DNA of 64,000 nucleotides. Source: an uncultured Tateyamaria sp. (lineage in GTDB: Bacteria > Pseudomonadota > Alphaproteobacteria > Rhodobacterales > Rhodobacteraceae). Location of the stretch: NCBI GenBank assembly GCA_947501275.1, contig CANMVD010000001.1:1116001-1180000 (forward strand), read 5' to 3'. The position numbers and the translations under genes were made by a program. This document shows, in pieces, positions 18,177 through 24,931 of this stretch. The notes below the pieces were generated by a model, which saw only the letters and a program-made list of their open reading frames with translations, did no database searches and had not been told where the DNA came from. How positions within the stretch are numbered: position 1 is the stretch's first letter; every line of letters begins with the position of its first letter.

Positions 18177-18340
18177 ACTCACCTCTTTTGTACGCCCTTC
18201 AGGGTGTACCCCTACCTCGAGATGGTTTTGACACACCGACCGTTCTCAAATGGTTATGTTCAAAGTGCGTTTTCGCTCGAATTTTGTGAGAGTTTTGGAT
18301 ATTGAGCGTCGCCAAAGACCCAACAGACAGGCCAAACCCC

Positions 18341-18991
18341 ATGCATCGTGTCAAACCGCTGCCGAACTATCTGGTGCAACGCTATCACGGGTGGAAAGCG
18401 ACGACGTACTCCGAGAATGAGTCGTGGTATCGTCGCTTGGCAGATGAAGGCCAACGCCCCCGCGCCATGGTAGTGTCTTGTTGTGACAGCCGGGTGCATG
18501 TGACGTCGATCTTTGGTGCTGACCAGGGCGAGTTTTTTATCCACCGTAACATTGCCAACCTTGTCCCGCCCTATGAGCCGGACGGGGATCATCATGGTAC
18601 GTCTGCCGCAGTGGAATATGCAGTCACGGTACTGAAAGTGTCGCATCTTGTGGTTCTTGGTCATTCCAAGTGCGGTGGTGTTCAAGGCTGTATCGACATG
18701 TGCAATGGGAATGCACCGGCGTTGGAAGAGAAGACCAGTTTTGTTGGCCGGTGGATGGATATTCTACGCCCCAAATATGCGATGGTTGCAGATGAAACTG
18801 ACCCGCGCGAACAGGCCCGCAAACTAGAACAGTTGTCCGTTGTGGCGTCATTGGAAAACCTGATGACGTTTCCTTTTGTCGAGAGTCGCGTCGCCGAGGG
18901 AAGCCTGAGCCTGCACGGTTTGTGGACAGACATTGGCGACGGTGGATTGTCGCAATTCAATTCAGATACCGGACAATTTGCGCCGCTATGA
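18341..18991 (+). CDS. Beta-class carbonic anhydrase
   Basis: A 216-residue zinc enzyme interconverting CO2 and bicarbonate. The ligands are visible: Cys in CCDSRV (about residue 47), then His and Cys in VVLGHSKCGG (about 108 and 111), with the Asp/Arg dyad of the first motif intact. The ATG at 18341 begins the conserved MHRVKPLPNYLVQ block; an in-frame TTG 13 codons upstream is less likely. It is followed by sbtA and sbtB on the same strand, so the enzyme probably consumes or supplies bicarbonate handled by that transporter. Confidence 0.95.
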   Translation: MHRVKPLPNYLVQRYHGWKATTYSENESWYRRLADEGQRPRAMVVSCCDSRVHVTSIFGADQGEFFIHRNIANLVPPYEPDGDHHGTSAAVEYAVTVLKVSHLVVLGHSKCGGVQGCIDMCNGNAPALEEKTSFVGRWMDILRPKYAMVADETDPREQARKLEQLSVVASLENLMTFPFVESRVAEGSLSLHGLWTDIGDGGLSQFNSDTGQFAPL

Positions 18992-19013
18992 CTTTACATT
19001 CCGCGATGCAGCG

Positions 19014-19038
19014 TTAAATGAACGATTGTTCAATTTAA
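19014..19038. promoter_or_regulatory. Candidate operator upstream of sbtA
   Basis: The 14-base palindrome TGAACGATTGTTCA (19019-19032) sits inside a longer imperfect inverted repeat with TTAAAT and AATTTAA arms, 25 bases before the sbtA start. The shape is like TetR- or LysR-type operators. No regulator gene is adjacent, so the binding protein is unknown. Confidence 0.5.
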
Positions 19039-19062
19039 TGTATCGTTAATCAAGGAATGCAG

Positions 19063-20043
19063 ATGGAACAGATGCTGAGCCTCGCGGCAGCAAACCTGCT
19101 GTCACCGATAATCCTGAGTTTTGCTCTTGGTGTTGCGGCGGCCCTCGCGCGATCTGATTTGAATATACCTGAAGCCGTGGCCAAGGGCATGTCCATCTAT
19201 TTGCTGTTTGCCATCGGCTTCAAAGGCGGTGTCAGCGTAGCGGATCACGGCATCGACGCGACGCTGGCCTTGTCTCTGCTGGCCGGGATTGTGCTGTCGG
19301 CGGCCCTGCCATTGATCGCCTTTGCATTGTTGCAAGTGATGGGCAATCTCAGCCGTTTGGATGCGGCTGCGGTGGCGGCACATTACGGCTCAATTTCGAT
19401 TGTGACCTTTGTAGCGGGAACATCTGTGCTCGAATCCGGAGGCATCGTGGCCGAGGGATATATGGTGGCCGTTGCTGCGGCGATGGAGGCCCCTGCCATC
19501 CTGTCCGCTCTGTGGTTGATTTCACGGGGCGGCGGAGACGGCAAACGTATGGACGGTGAACTGATGCGTGAAATCATGCTGAACGGTTCCATCGTGTTGC
19601 TGGTGGGCAGTTTCCTGATTGGTTGGGTCACAGGCGTTGAGGGTCTGGCGCGGATCGAATCCTTTATCGTGTCTCCGTTCCAAGGGGTCCTGTGCCTGTT
19701 CCTGCTCGATATGGGGCTGGTTGCCGGGCGCGGTTTGCGGGGCGGTTCTGGCGTATTGCGTCCCGGCGTACTTGCTTTTGGGGTGGTCATGCCACTGATC
19801 GGTGCCACGGCAGGTCTGGCCACCGGATTGTTGCTGGGTCTGACCACAGGTGGCGTGGCGCTGTTCATGGTGTTGTCGGCATCGGCCAGCTATATCGCCG
19901 TGCCTGCGGCCATGCGCGTGGCGTTGCCCGAAGCCAACCCGTCGATCTATCTGACGCTGTCCCTTGGCGTGACATTCCCATTCAACCTGACGCTTGGCAT
20001 TCCCGTTTACGTAGCGATCGCCAGCGCCCTGACCGGAGGATAA
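19063..20043 (+). CDS. sbtA: Sodium-dependent bicarbonate transporter SbtA
   Basis: A 326-residue inner-membrane permease of the SbtA (DUF897) family, which in cyanobacteria imports bicarbonate with sodium. About ten hydrophobic segments are visible, with the characteristic AAVAAHYGSISIVTFV and LTLSLGVTFPFNLTLGIP blocks. The ATG at 19063 has AAGGA six bases upstream; the ATG at 19057 overlaps that site. A four-base gap separates it from sbtB. With the carbonic anhydrase just upstream it forms a three-gene inorganic-carbon module. Family assignment is firm; substrate and coupling ion are taken from the cyanobacterial protein. Confidence 0.93.
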   Translation: MEQMLSLAAANLLSPIILSFALGVAAALARSDLNIPEAVAKGMSIYLLFAIGFKGGVSVADHGIDATLALSLLAGIVLSAALPLIAFALLQVMGNLSRLDAAAVAAHYGSISIVTFVAGTSVLESGGIVAEGYMVAVAAAMEAPAILSALWLISRGGGDGKRMDGELMREIMLNGSIVLLVGSFLIGWVTGVEGLARIESFIVSPFQGVLCLFLLDMGLVAGRGLRGGSGVLRPGVLAFGVVMPLIGATAGLATGLLLGLTTGGVALFMVLSASASYIAVPAAMRVALPEANPSIYLTLSLGVTFPFNLTLGIPVYVAIASALTGG

Positions 20044-20047
20044 GCCC

Positions 20048-20359
20048 ATGCAAACGCACCAAGCCAAACGTGTCGCCATCATCATCGAACAAGTTATGGA
20101 ATCGCGCCTGACGGATGCCTTGGCCAATGCCGGCGTTTCTGGCTGGACTGTTCTGCCTGTGCTGGGCGGCTCTGGCCGGTCAGGCGAGTGGAGCCGCGAG
20201 GGCCAGGTCAGTCGTGGCACAGGAATGGTGCAAGTTGTGTGCATCATTCGCCCGGAACGTATGGATGCTTTGCTCGAGGCAGCCTTTGGTGTCGTGGAGC
20301 GCCATATCGGCGTGGTCACCGTCAGCGATTGCGAAGTGCTGCGGGCCGAACGCTTCTAA
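20048..20359 (+). CDS. sbtB: PII-like regulatory protein SbtB
   Basis: A 103-residue PII-fold protein that in cyanobacteria forms a trimer, binds adenine nucleotides and docks on SbtA. The T-loop region GGSGRSGEWSREGQVSRGTG and the beta-strand VQVVCIIRPERMDALL are typical. The protein ends at SDCEVLRAERF, so the C-terminal CGPxGC redox loop found in many cyanobacterial SbtB proteins is absent. It is encoded immediately after sbtA, which settles the assignment. Nucleotide-dependent control of SbtA is inferred. Confidence 0.93.
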   Translation: MQTHQAKRVAIIIEQVMESRLTDALANAGVSGWTVLPVLGGSGRSGEWSREGQVSRGTGMVQVVCIIRPERMDALLEAAFGVVERHIGVVTVSDCEVLRAERF

Positions 20360-20366
20360 GCCGCAC

Positions 20367-20409
20367 AAAAAAAGAAAAAGGTGGCCCGCCGAAACCGGCA
20401 GACCACCTT
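20367..20409 (-). terminator. Intrinsic terminator, minus strand
   Basis: Stem AAGGTGG/CCACCTT (20378-20384 with 20403-20409) stacks on an inner GCCG/CGGC stem. Read on the minus strand it is followed by TTTTTCTTTTTTT. It would end the minus-strand transcript that carries the 68-residue protein gene, facing the end of sbtB. Confidence 0.75.
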
Positions 20410-20561
20410 ACCACTCACTACCACACAGACCATGCGCGCAACGCACCAGAACACTTGTCACCAGTAGCGCACATTCCTGTGGATCAAGGCCGTGTTGCAG
20501 GCCGATCCACCTGTCCCTCTGTCTTTGCGTCCGTCTTTGCAGATGAGCCGGATCATGCGGC

Positions 20562-20575
20562 CAGCCCCCCGGCTG
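20562..20575. repeat. C4-loop hairpin (G4 loop on the minus strand)
   Basis: CAGCC-CCCC-GGCTG, five base pairs closing a loop of four C (four G on the minus strand). The same core occurs again at 20885-20900, upstream of the small minus-strand gene, so the element brackets that gene. Confidence 0.6.
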
Positions 20576-20589
20576 ACGGCAGATCGATC

Positions 20590-20647
20590 AAAGGGGCAAA
20601 CGACCACTCACATCGTTTTGTCCGGTTTGTCGGACATCGGCCCCTTT
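20590..20647. other. Candidate structured RNA: three-way junction
   Basis: Three helices can form together. P1 pairs 20590-20597 with 20640-20647 (AAAGGGGC/GCCCCTTT, 8 bp). P2 pairs AAACGA 20598-20603 with TCGTTT 20613-20618 (9-nt loop). P3 pairs TGTCCG 20619-20624 with CGGACA 20631-20636 (6-nt loop). All pairs are Watson-Crick. The fold begins 7 bases past the stop codon of the small minus-strand gene. It is also symmetric enough to form on plus-strand RNA, so the strand is unproven. Confidence 0.55.
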
Positions 20648-20654
20648 AAGGTCT

Positions 20655-20861
20655 TCATGCAAATTGGAGTTGGCGTCCTGCCATAAAAAGGCGGGGTTTC
20701 TGAACCCGTACCTTGGCGCGCTTTTGCAGCGCCGGTCGCGCGAGGTCTTTGGCAAACAGCGTTGCCATTTCCTGTTGCGTGACACGCAGCTTCTGCGGCG
20801 CGTCGTCGTTGATTTGCTTTGGCGCCGTTTTACCCATCAGCGTCATTACCATATTCAACAT
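20655..20861 (-). CDS. Small basic hypothetical protein (68 aa)
   Basis: A 68-residue Lys/Arg/Gln-rich protein of unknown function, starting with a short hydrophobic run (MLNMVMTLMGK) and continuing as a polar, probably helical segment (KLRVTQQEMATLFAKDLARP) with a basic end. The ATG at 20861 has a strong ribosome site, GAGAGAGG, eight bases upstream; a GTG at 20870 lies too close to it. The transcript would carry G4-loop hairpins before the gene, a three-way junction after it, and a good intrinsic terminator. The start signal and terminator support a real gene, but I recognise no family. Confidence 0.6.
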   Translation of the reverse strand: MLNMVMTLMGKTAPKQINDDAPQKLRVTQQEMATLFAKDLARPALQKRAKVRVQKPRLFMAGRQLQFA

Positions 20862-20884
20862 CCCAATCACCTCTCTCTTGTTGT

Positions 20885-20946
20885 TCAGCCCCCCGGCTGA
20901 TCTGTGCCCGGCCCCCCGGCCGGGTCATCGTCCCGATCCCCCCGGA
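20885..20946 (-). promoter_or_regulatory. G-rich leader with three G4-loop hairpins
   Basis: On the minus strand, upstream of the small gene, lie three hairpins that each close on GGGG: TCAGCC/GGCTGA (20885-20900, 6 bp), CCCGGCC/GGCCGGG (20907-20924, 7 bp) and a weak TCC/GGA (20937-20946). Counting two spacer GGG runs, five G-runs occur within 60 bases, so a G-quadruplex is a possible alternative fold. The last hairpin ends about 15 bases before the ribosome site. Confidence 0.55.
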
Positions 20947-21113
20947 CCGTTTCGATGCAACAAGGTATGACAGCCAGAAATTACTAATTTCTTGCCGGAA
21001 TTCGGGTGCGCGTTCAGAAATGAATTAACTGGCATAAAACGCAGCAGAAACAGCATCTTAAGAAGATTTTTGGGTTTCTAAAACTGTATATACCCGCAAT
21101 ACAGGCCGAAAAC

Positions 21114-21133
21114 CGGCGTCAGCGCCGTTTTTT
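21114..21133 (+). terminator. Intrinsic terminator, plus strand
   Basis: CGGCG-TCAG-CGCCG followed by six T. The 5' arm can pair instead with GCCG at 21105-21108, giving a mutually exclusive upstream hairpin, as in attenuators. No gene on the plus strand lies within 700 bases upstream after sbtB. Confidence 0.65.
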
Positions 21134-21170
21134 GTTTACTGGATGGAAACCATGTTTCGTTCGAAATGCT

Positions 21171-21235
21171 CAAAAAACAGTCAGAACCGCGCAGACCGTG
21201 CAGCGTGTGTAGCTGCAATGCCTTTGACGGTTCTG
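21171..21235 (-). terminator. Terminator of the DUF4139 gene
   Basis: Minus-strand stem CAGAACCG/CGGTTCTG (21182-21189 with 21228-21235) encloses an inner TGCAGC/GCTGCA hairpin and is followed by ACTGTTTTTTG. It lies 30 bases past the stop of the DUF4139 gene. Confidence 0.7.
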
Positions 21236-21264
21236 AACGGGGACTTGCCGTGTTTTGACAGCCC

Positions 21265-22905
21265 CTAGCGCAACACCATTCCATCCGGCCAAGAGATGGT
21301 GGTTTCCAAGCCGATTACCTTCGTTTGGCCGGGGCTGATGTCGAACGTCCATTCAAGAATGCCGCGCCTGTCGTCTACGGCCTCTACATTCGGTGCTGGC
21401 GTTGCGCGCCAAGTGATCTCGAGATCTTCCTGTTCGGAGAAAGGCACACTGTCGCGCAAGGCAACTTGCCATTCCTTGCCGGTCAGGTTCTCGATCTCCA
21501 GTCGGATGTCCTCGCGCTGTTCGTTGCTACGCGAGATAATGCCGCGGTCGCCTTCGTTGCGATCCAGAACGGTGCGCGTCAGGCGCAGACCTTCGATTGG
21601 ACCGAAAAACATCTCCGTCTCGGCATTGGGGGGAAGGGTTCCCAACTGCGTGACGCCAACAGGTTGTCCATCTACATAGATGAATGCCTCGCCGGGCAGC
21701 AGAATTTCCGGCGATGTATTTTCAAAGCTGACCTCACGATAGGCGGTTTCCTCAAGCAGCGGGATTGCGCGGGCCGAAAGAGTCGCGTCAAAGGTGATCG
21801 TATCCAAAGCGATCTGCACAGAGTCGTTGTCGGCGGACAACGTCACCGGGGCGGGCAGCGCATAGCTGACGCCAATCCCGCTGAAATCCGCATAGGCCGT
21901 GGCCTCTTCGACGATCACCGGGGCTTCCATCTCTGGTTCAGCCGACATGCCGGCCGCAAAATCGGACTGTGAGCGCAGGCGGGACAATTCCAGTTTTTGT
22001 TGTTGCGGGTCCTCGATCCGGCGGCGTCTTGGCCAAAGTGTACCGGGCTGCGTGCGCTGAAACAGCGAGACCGTGGAGAGTGTCATGTCGACATCGCTCC
22101 AGTCTTCGTTCGAGCGCTGACTGATCAAAGCGCCGCGTTCAATGCGCAAAGTGTCGTCGTTTTCCAGATAGGCGGAATAGACCGGCTGCCAGTAGACGTC
22201 CTCGACCGCGTACTTCACGGTGACAGTCGAGGTCGTGGCCTCTGGCACCGCAACATTCAGTGTAAGGGTGGCAGGCGCGTTATTTGTCGGTGTGACCGCG
22301 TCCAGCGCGGCTTGGGCGGTACGCACGGCAAAGGCGAGGTCATCGCGTCCCTGCTTGAGGGCACGGGCTTCAGCCTCTGCGGCACGCATGGCCCCGCGGG
22401 CTGCTGTCCCATCGCTGGCAATCAACTGGCCAATGGCGCGCAAAACGTCAACATTTGTGGCCCCATCGTCGGGCAGAGTGATCCCGTTGAGGAATCCGAT
22501 CTGGTCTTGTGCGGCCTGCCCTTTGGCCAGCGCCAAGGCGATGGCGTCGTCGCGCTCGGCGAGTGCTTCGGTGGCGGCGTCCAGCGCGGCCTTGGCGGCC
22601 AGCCATTCCGGCGTGCGTGGCGCTTGGTAAGGTGTGTCAGGGGCCTGGTCCCAACTGCGCGACAGAATGCTTGCCCCGGAAACCGAGATGTCTATGCCTT
22701 GCGGCGTGGTATCAGGGTCCATGTCTTCGAAGCGCAATGTGTGCGTGCCGGCCGGCAGGTCGAATGTGGTTGTGCGGGTCACAATCGCGCCCTGGGCATA
22801 GGCGGTCACGGCTGTCGGTGGTGCGATCAGCGTGAATTCTTCGGCCAGTCCGGACACGGGCAAGGCTGTCAGGCAGGCTGTGAGTGTTGGGACGATGGGA
22901 CGCAT
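21265..22905 (-). CDS. DUF4139 domain-containing exported protein
   Basis: A 546-residue protein with an N-terminal signal peptide (MRPIVPTLTACLTALPVSGLA). A DUF4140-like beta domain follows (about 25-120), then an alanine-rich coiled-coil segment (about 125-215), then a C-terminal DUF4139 beta domain. This is the layout of the mucoidy inhibitor A family, whose role is poorly known. The ATG at 22905 has AAAGG upstream and the frame's longer N-terminus is not signal-like. It is divergent from mutL and has its own terminator. Probably periplasmic or surface exposed. Confidence 0.85.
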   Translation of the reverse strand: MRPIVPTLTACLTALPVSGLAEEFTLIAPPTAVTAYAQGAIVTRTTTFDLPAGTHTLRFEDMDPDTTPQGIDISVSGASILSRSWDQAPDTPYQAPRTPEWLAAKAALDAATEALAERDDAIALALAKGQAAQDQIGFLNGITLPDDGATNVDVLRAIGQLIASDGTAARGAMRAAEAEARALKQGRDDLAFAVRTAQAALDAVTPTNNAPATLTLNVAVPEATTSTVTVKYAVEDVYWQPVYSAYLENDDTLRIERGALISQRSNEDWSDVDMTLSTVSLFQRTQPGTLWPRRRRIEDPQQQKLELSRLRSQSDFAAGMSAEPEMEAPVIVEEATAYADFSGIGVSYALPAPVTLSADNDSVQIALDTITFDATLSARAIPLLEETAYREVSFENTSPEILLPGEAFIYVDGQPVGVTQLGTLPPNAETEMFFGPIEGLRLTRTVLDRNEGDRGIISRSNEQREDIRLEIENLTGKEWQVALRDSVPFSEQEDLEITWRATPAPNVEAVDDRRGILEWTFDISPGQTKVIGLETTISWPDGMVLR

Positions 22906-23119
22906 ATGGGCAACCTTTCTGCTGGGTCGTATCCAAGGTGCGCGTAATTTGTGCAGAGCTAAAGGGGAATAATGTGCAGCGCTTGTGCAGAATTGGGGCG
23001 GGCGTGGCTTGGGGTGCCGTGAAGGGTATTTGCGTAGGGCGGCACAGGCGCGCATGTTGTGTGCTCATCGCTGGTTTGTCTGTGGTCGAATCGTGGCTGC
23101 ACATGCTAGGTTTAGTGGC

Positions 23120-24931
23120 ATGAACAGCCACGCCCCCAATATACGTCCCGTTATCCGTCAATTAGACGAATCTGCCGTCAATCGTATTGCAGCGGGAGAG
23201 GTCGTGGAACGCCCTGCGTCTGCGGTCAAGGAGCTGGTCGAGAACGCCATTGATGCCGGTGCAAGGCGCATCGGCATCGACATTGCGGACGGCGGCAAGA
23301 CGCTGATCCGGGTGAGCGACGATGGCTGTGGGATTGCGCCCGAAGATCTGGCTCTTGCTCTCAGTCGCCACGCCACGTCTAAAATTGATGGTTCGGATTT
23401 GCTGAACATCTCGACCTTTGGATTTCGTGGTGAGGCCTTGCCCAGCCTCGGAGCGGTTGGGCGATTGACCATCACCAGTCGTGTTGCGGGGGACGCCGCT
23501 GCCGAGATCTCGGTAGCCGGTGGTAGCCAGAGTGCCGTGAAACCTGCGGCTTTGAATGGCGGGACCGTCATCACCCTGAGAGATCTGTTTTATGCCACGC
23601 CCGCGCGTCTCAAGTTCCTGCGCACGGATCGGGCTGAATCTCAGGCCATCACAGATGTCATCAAACGGCTTGCCATGGCTGAACCGTTTGTACGGTTCGA
23701 GTTGCGTGATGTGTCGGACAAACCTCGGACTGTGTTCAAGGCCGAAGCCCAGAGTGGTGACGTCGTGGCCGCTCTCAAGGCGCGGCTGAGTGATATTCTG
23801 GGCCCTGAGTTCACCGAAAATGCTATCGCCATCGATGCCGAACGCGAAGGGCTGCATCTGACCGGCTTTGCCGCGTTGCCTACCTATTCGCGCGGCGCGG
23901 CAGTGGCGCAGTTCCTGTTCGTGAATGGCCGTCCGGTAAAGGACAAGCTGCTAACAGGCGCCTTGCGTGCCGCCTATTTCGATTTCCTCAGCCGGGATCG
24001 TCATCCTGCGGCGGCTCTGTTCGTGGATTGTGATCCGCAACTGGTGGACGTGAATGTGCATCCGGCAAAATCGGAAGTCCGCTTTCGTGATCCGGGTCTG
24101 GCGCGAGGCTTGATCGTATCCGGGTTACGCCGCGCCTTGGCCGAGGCGGGGCATCGCGCCTCTACTACAGTGGCAGACGCGACGTTGGGGGCGATGCGTC
24201 CCGAACAGACTGCGCCTCGTGTCTACCAAATGGATCGCCCGTCGCTGGGTCCGCGTGGACTGCCGCCTGCCACCACCGGGTTCGCCGAAATGGCCGACGC
24301 GTTCAGCGCGCAGGTCGTAGAGCCTGTGCAGATTGACGCACCCGAAGAGGACCTGCCACTTGGTGTGGCGCGGGGGCAAGTGCACGAGAACTACATCGTG
24401 GCACAGACCGCGACAGGCATGGTCATTGTGGATCAACACGCCGCCCACGAACGTCTGGTCTATGAAAAGCTGAAAACCCAGATGGCTGAGAACGGCGTAC
24501 CGGCGCAGGCGCTTTTGATCCCCGAGATTGTTGGGCTGACTGCGGGGGATTGTGCCCGCCTCCTAGAAATAGCAGAGGACCTGGCGGGTTTTGGACTGAC
24601 GATAGAAGCCTTCGGCGGCGATGCCATTGCCGTGCGTGAAACGCCAGCTATTTTGGGAGAAGTGGATGCAAAGGCTATGATCCTCGATATTCTGGACGAG
24701 CTCTCTGACCTGGGCGCATCGCAGTCTGTTCAGGCGCGGATCGAGGCGATCCTGTCGCGGGTGGCCTGCCATGGGTCGATCCGGTCAGGCCGTCGCATGC
24801 GCCCTGAAGAAATGAACGCCTTGTTGCGAGAGATGGAGGCAACGCCGCATTCAGGCCAGTGCAACCATGGCCGCCCGACCTATGTAGAACTCAAGCTGGC
24901 CGATATTGAACGGCTGTTTGGACGCACGTGA
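23120..24931 (+). CDS. mutL: DNA mismatch repair protein MutL (endonuclease type)
   Basis: A 603-residue GHKL ATPase that couples MutS mismatch recognition to strand incision. The N-terminal motifs ENAIDAGA, DDGCG and FGFRGEALPS are intact. The C-terminal domain has DQHAAHERLVYE, which fits the endonuclease motif DQHA-x2-E-x4-E, plus ACHGSIRSG and QCNHGRP metal-site motifs. A nicking MutL is expected in bacteria without MutH. The ATG at 23120 starts 15 residues before the conserved core. The stop overlaps the rmuC start. Confidence 0.96.
   Translation: MNSHAPNIRPVIRQLDESAVNRIAAGEVVERPASAVKELVENAIDAGARRIGIDIADGGKTLIRVSDDGCGIAPEDLALALSRHATSKIDGSDLLNISTFGFRGEALPSLGAVGRLTITSRVAGDAAAEISVAGGSQSAVKPAALNGGTVITLRDLFYATPARLKFLRTDRAESQAITDVIKRLAMAEPFVRFELRDVSDKPRTVFKAEAQSGDVVAALKARLSDILGPEFTENAIAIDAEREGLHLTGFAALPTYSRGAAVAQFLFVNGRPVKDKLLTGALRAAYFDFLSRDRHPAAALFVDCDPQLVDVNVHPAKSEVRFRDPGLARGLIVSGLRRALAEAGHRASTTVADATLGAMRPEQTAPRVYQMDRPSLGPRGLPPATTGFAEMADAFSAQVVEPVQIDAPEEDLPLGVARGQVHENYIVAQTATGMVIVDQHAAHERLVYEKLKTQMAENGVPAQALLIPEIVGLTAGDCARLLEIAEDLAGFGLTIEAFGGDAIAVRETPAILGEVDAKAMILDILDELSDLGASQSVQARIEAILSRVACHGSIRSGRRMRPEEMNALLREMEATPHSGQCNHGRPTYVELKLADIERLFGRT

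Larger units (their letters stand above)
20360..20654. other. Intergenic 3' region with terminator, hairpin and three-way junction
   Basis: These 295 bases lie between sbtB (+) and a small minus-strand gene. They hold a minus-strand terminator next to sbtB, one C4/G4-loop hairpin (20562-20575) and a three-way-junction fold just past the stop codon of the small gene. Short plus-strand frames here look random. The region is best read as the structured 3' untranslated part of the minus-strand transcript. Confidence 0.55.
20862..21264. other. Intergenic region with C4/G4-loop hairpins and opposed terminators
   Basis: This 403-base gap separates the small minus-strand gene from the DUF4139 gene. 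From left to right it holds the G-rich leader with three hairpins (20885-20946), an AT-richer stretch (20960-21100) that could carry promoters for either strand, a plus-strand terminator (21114-21133), and the terminator of the DUF4139 gene. A plus-strand transcript ending at 21133 has no gene in it and would be a small RNA if it starts inside this region. Confidence 0.5.

Noticed and set aside
18229-18260. TTGACA-like promoter between the Hpt-like and carbonic anhydrase genes
   Set aside because: The -35 match is good, but the -10 at normal spacing (TGGTTA) is weak, so it was not listed as a feature.
21997-22947. A 316-codon open frame on the plus strand
   Set aside because: Shadow of the DUF4139 gene; Gly/Arg/Cys-rich product without domains.
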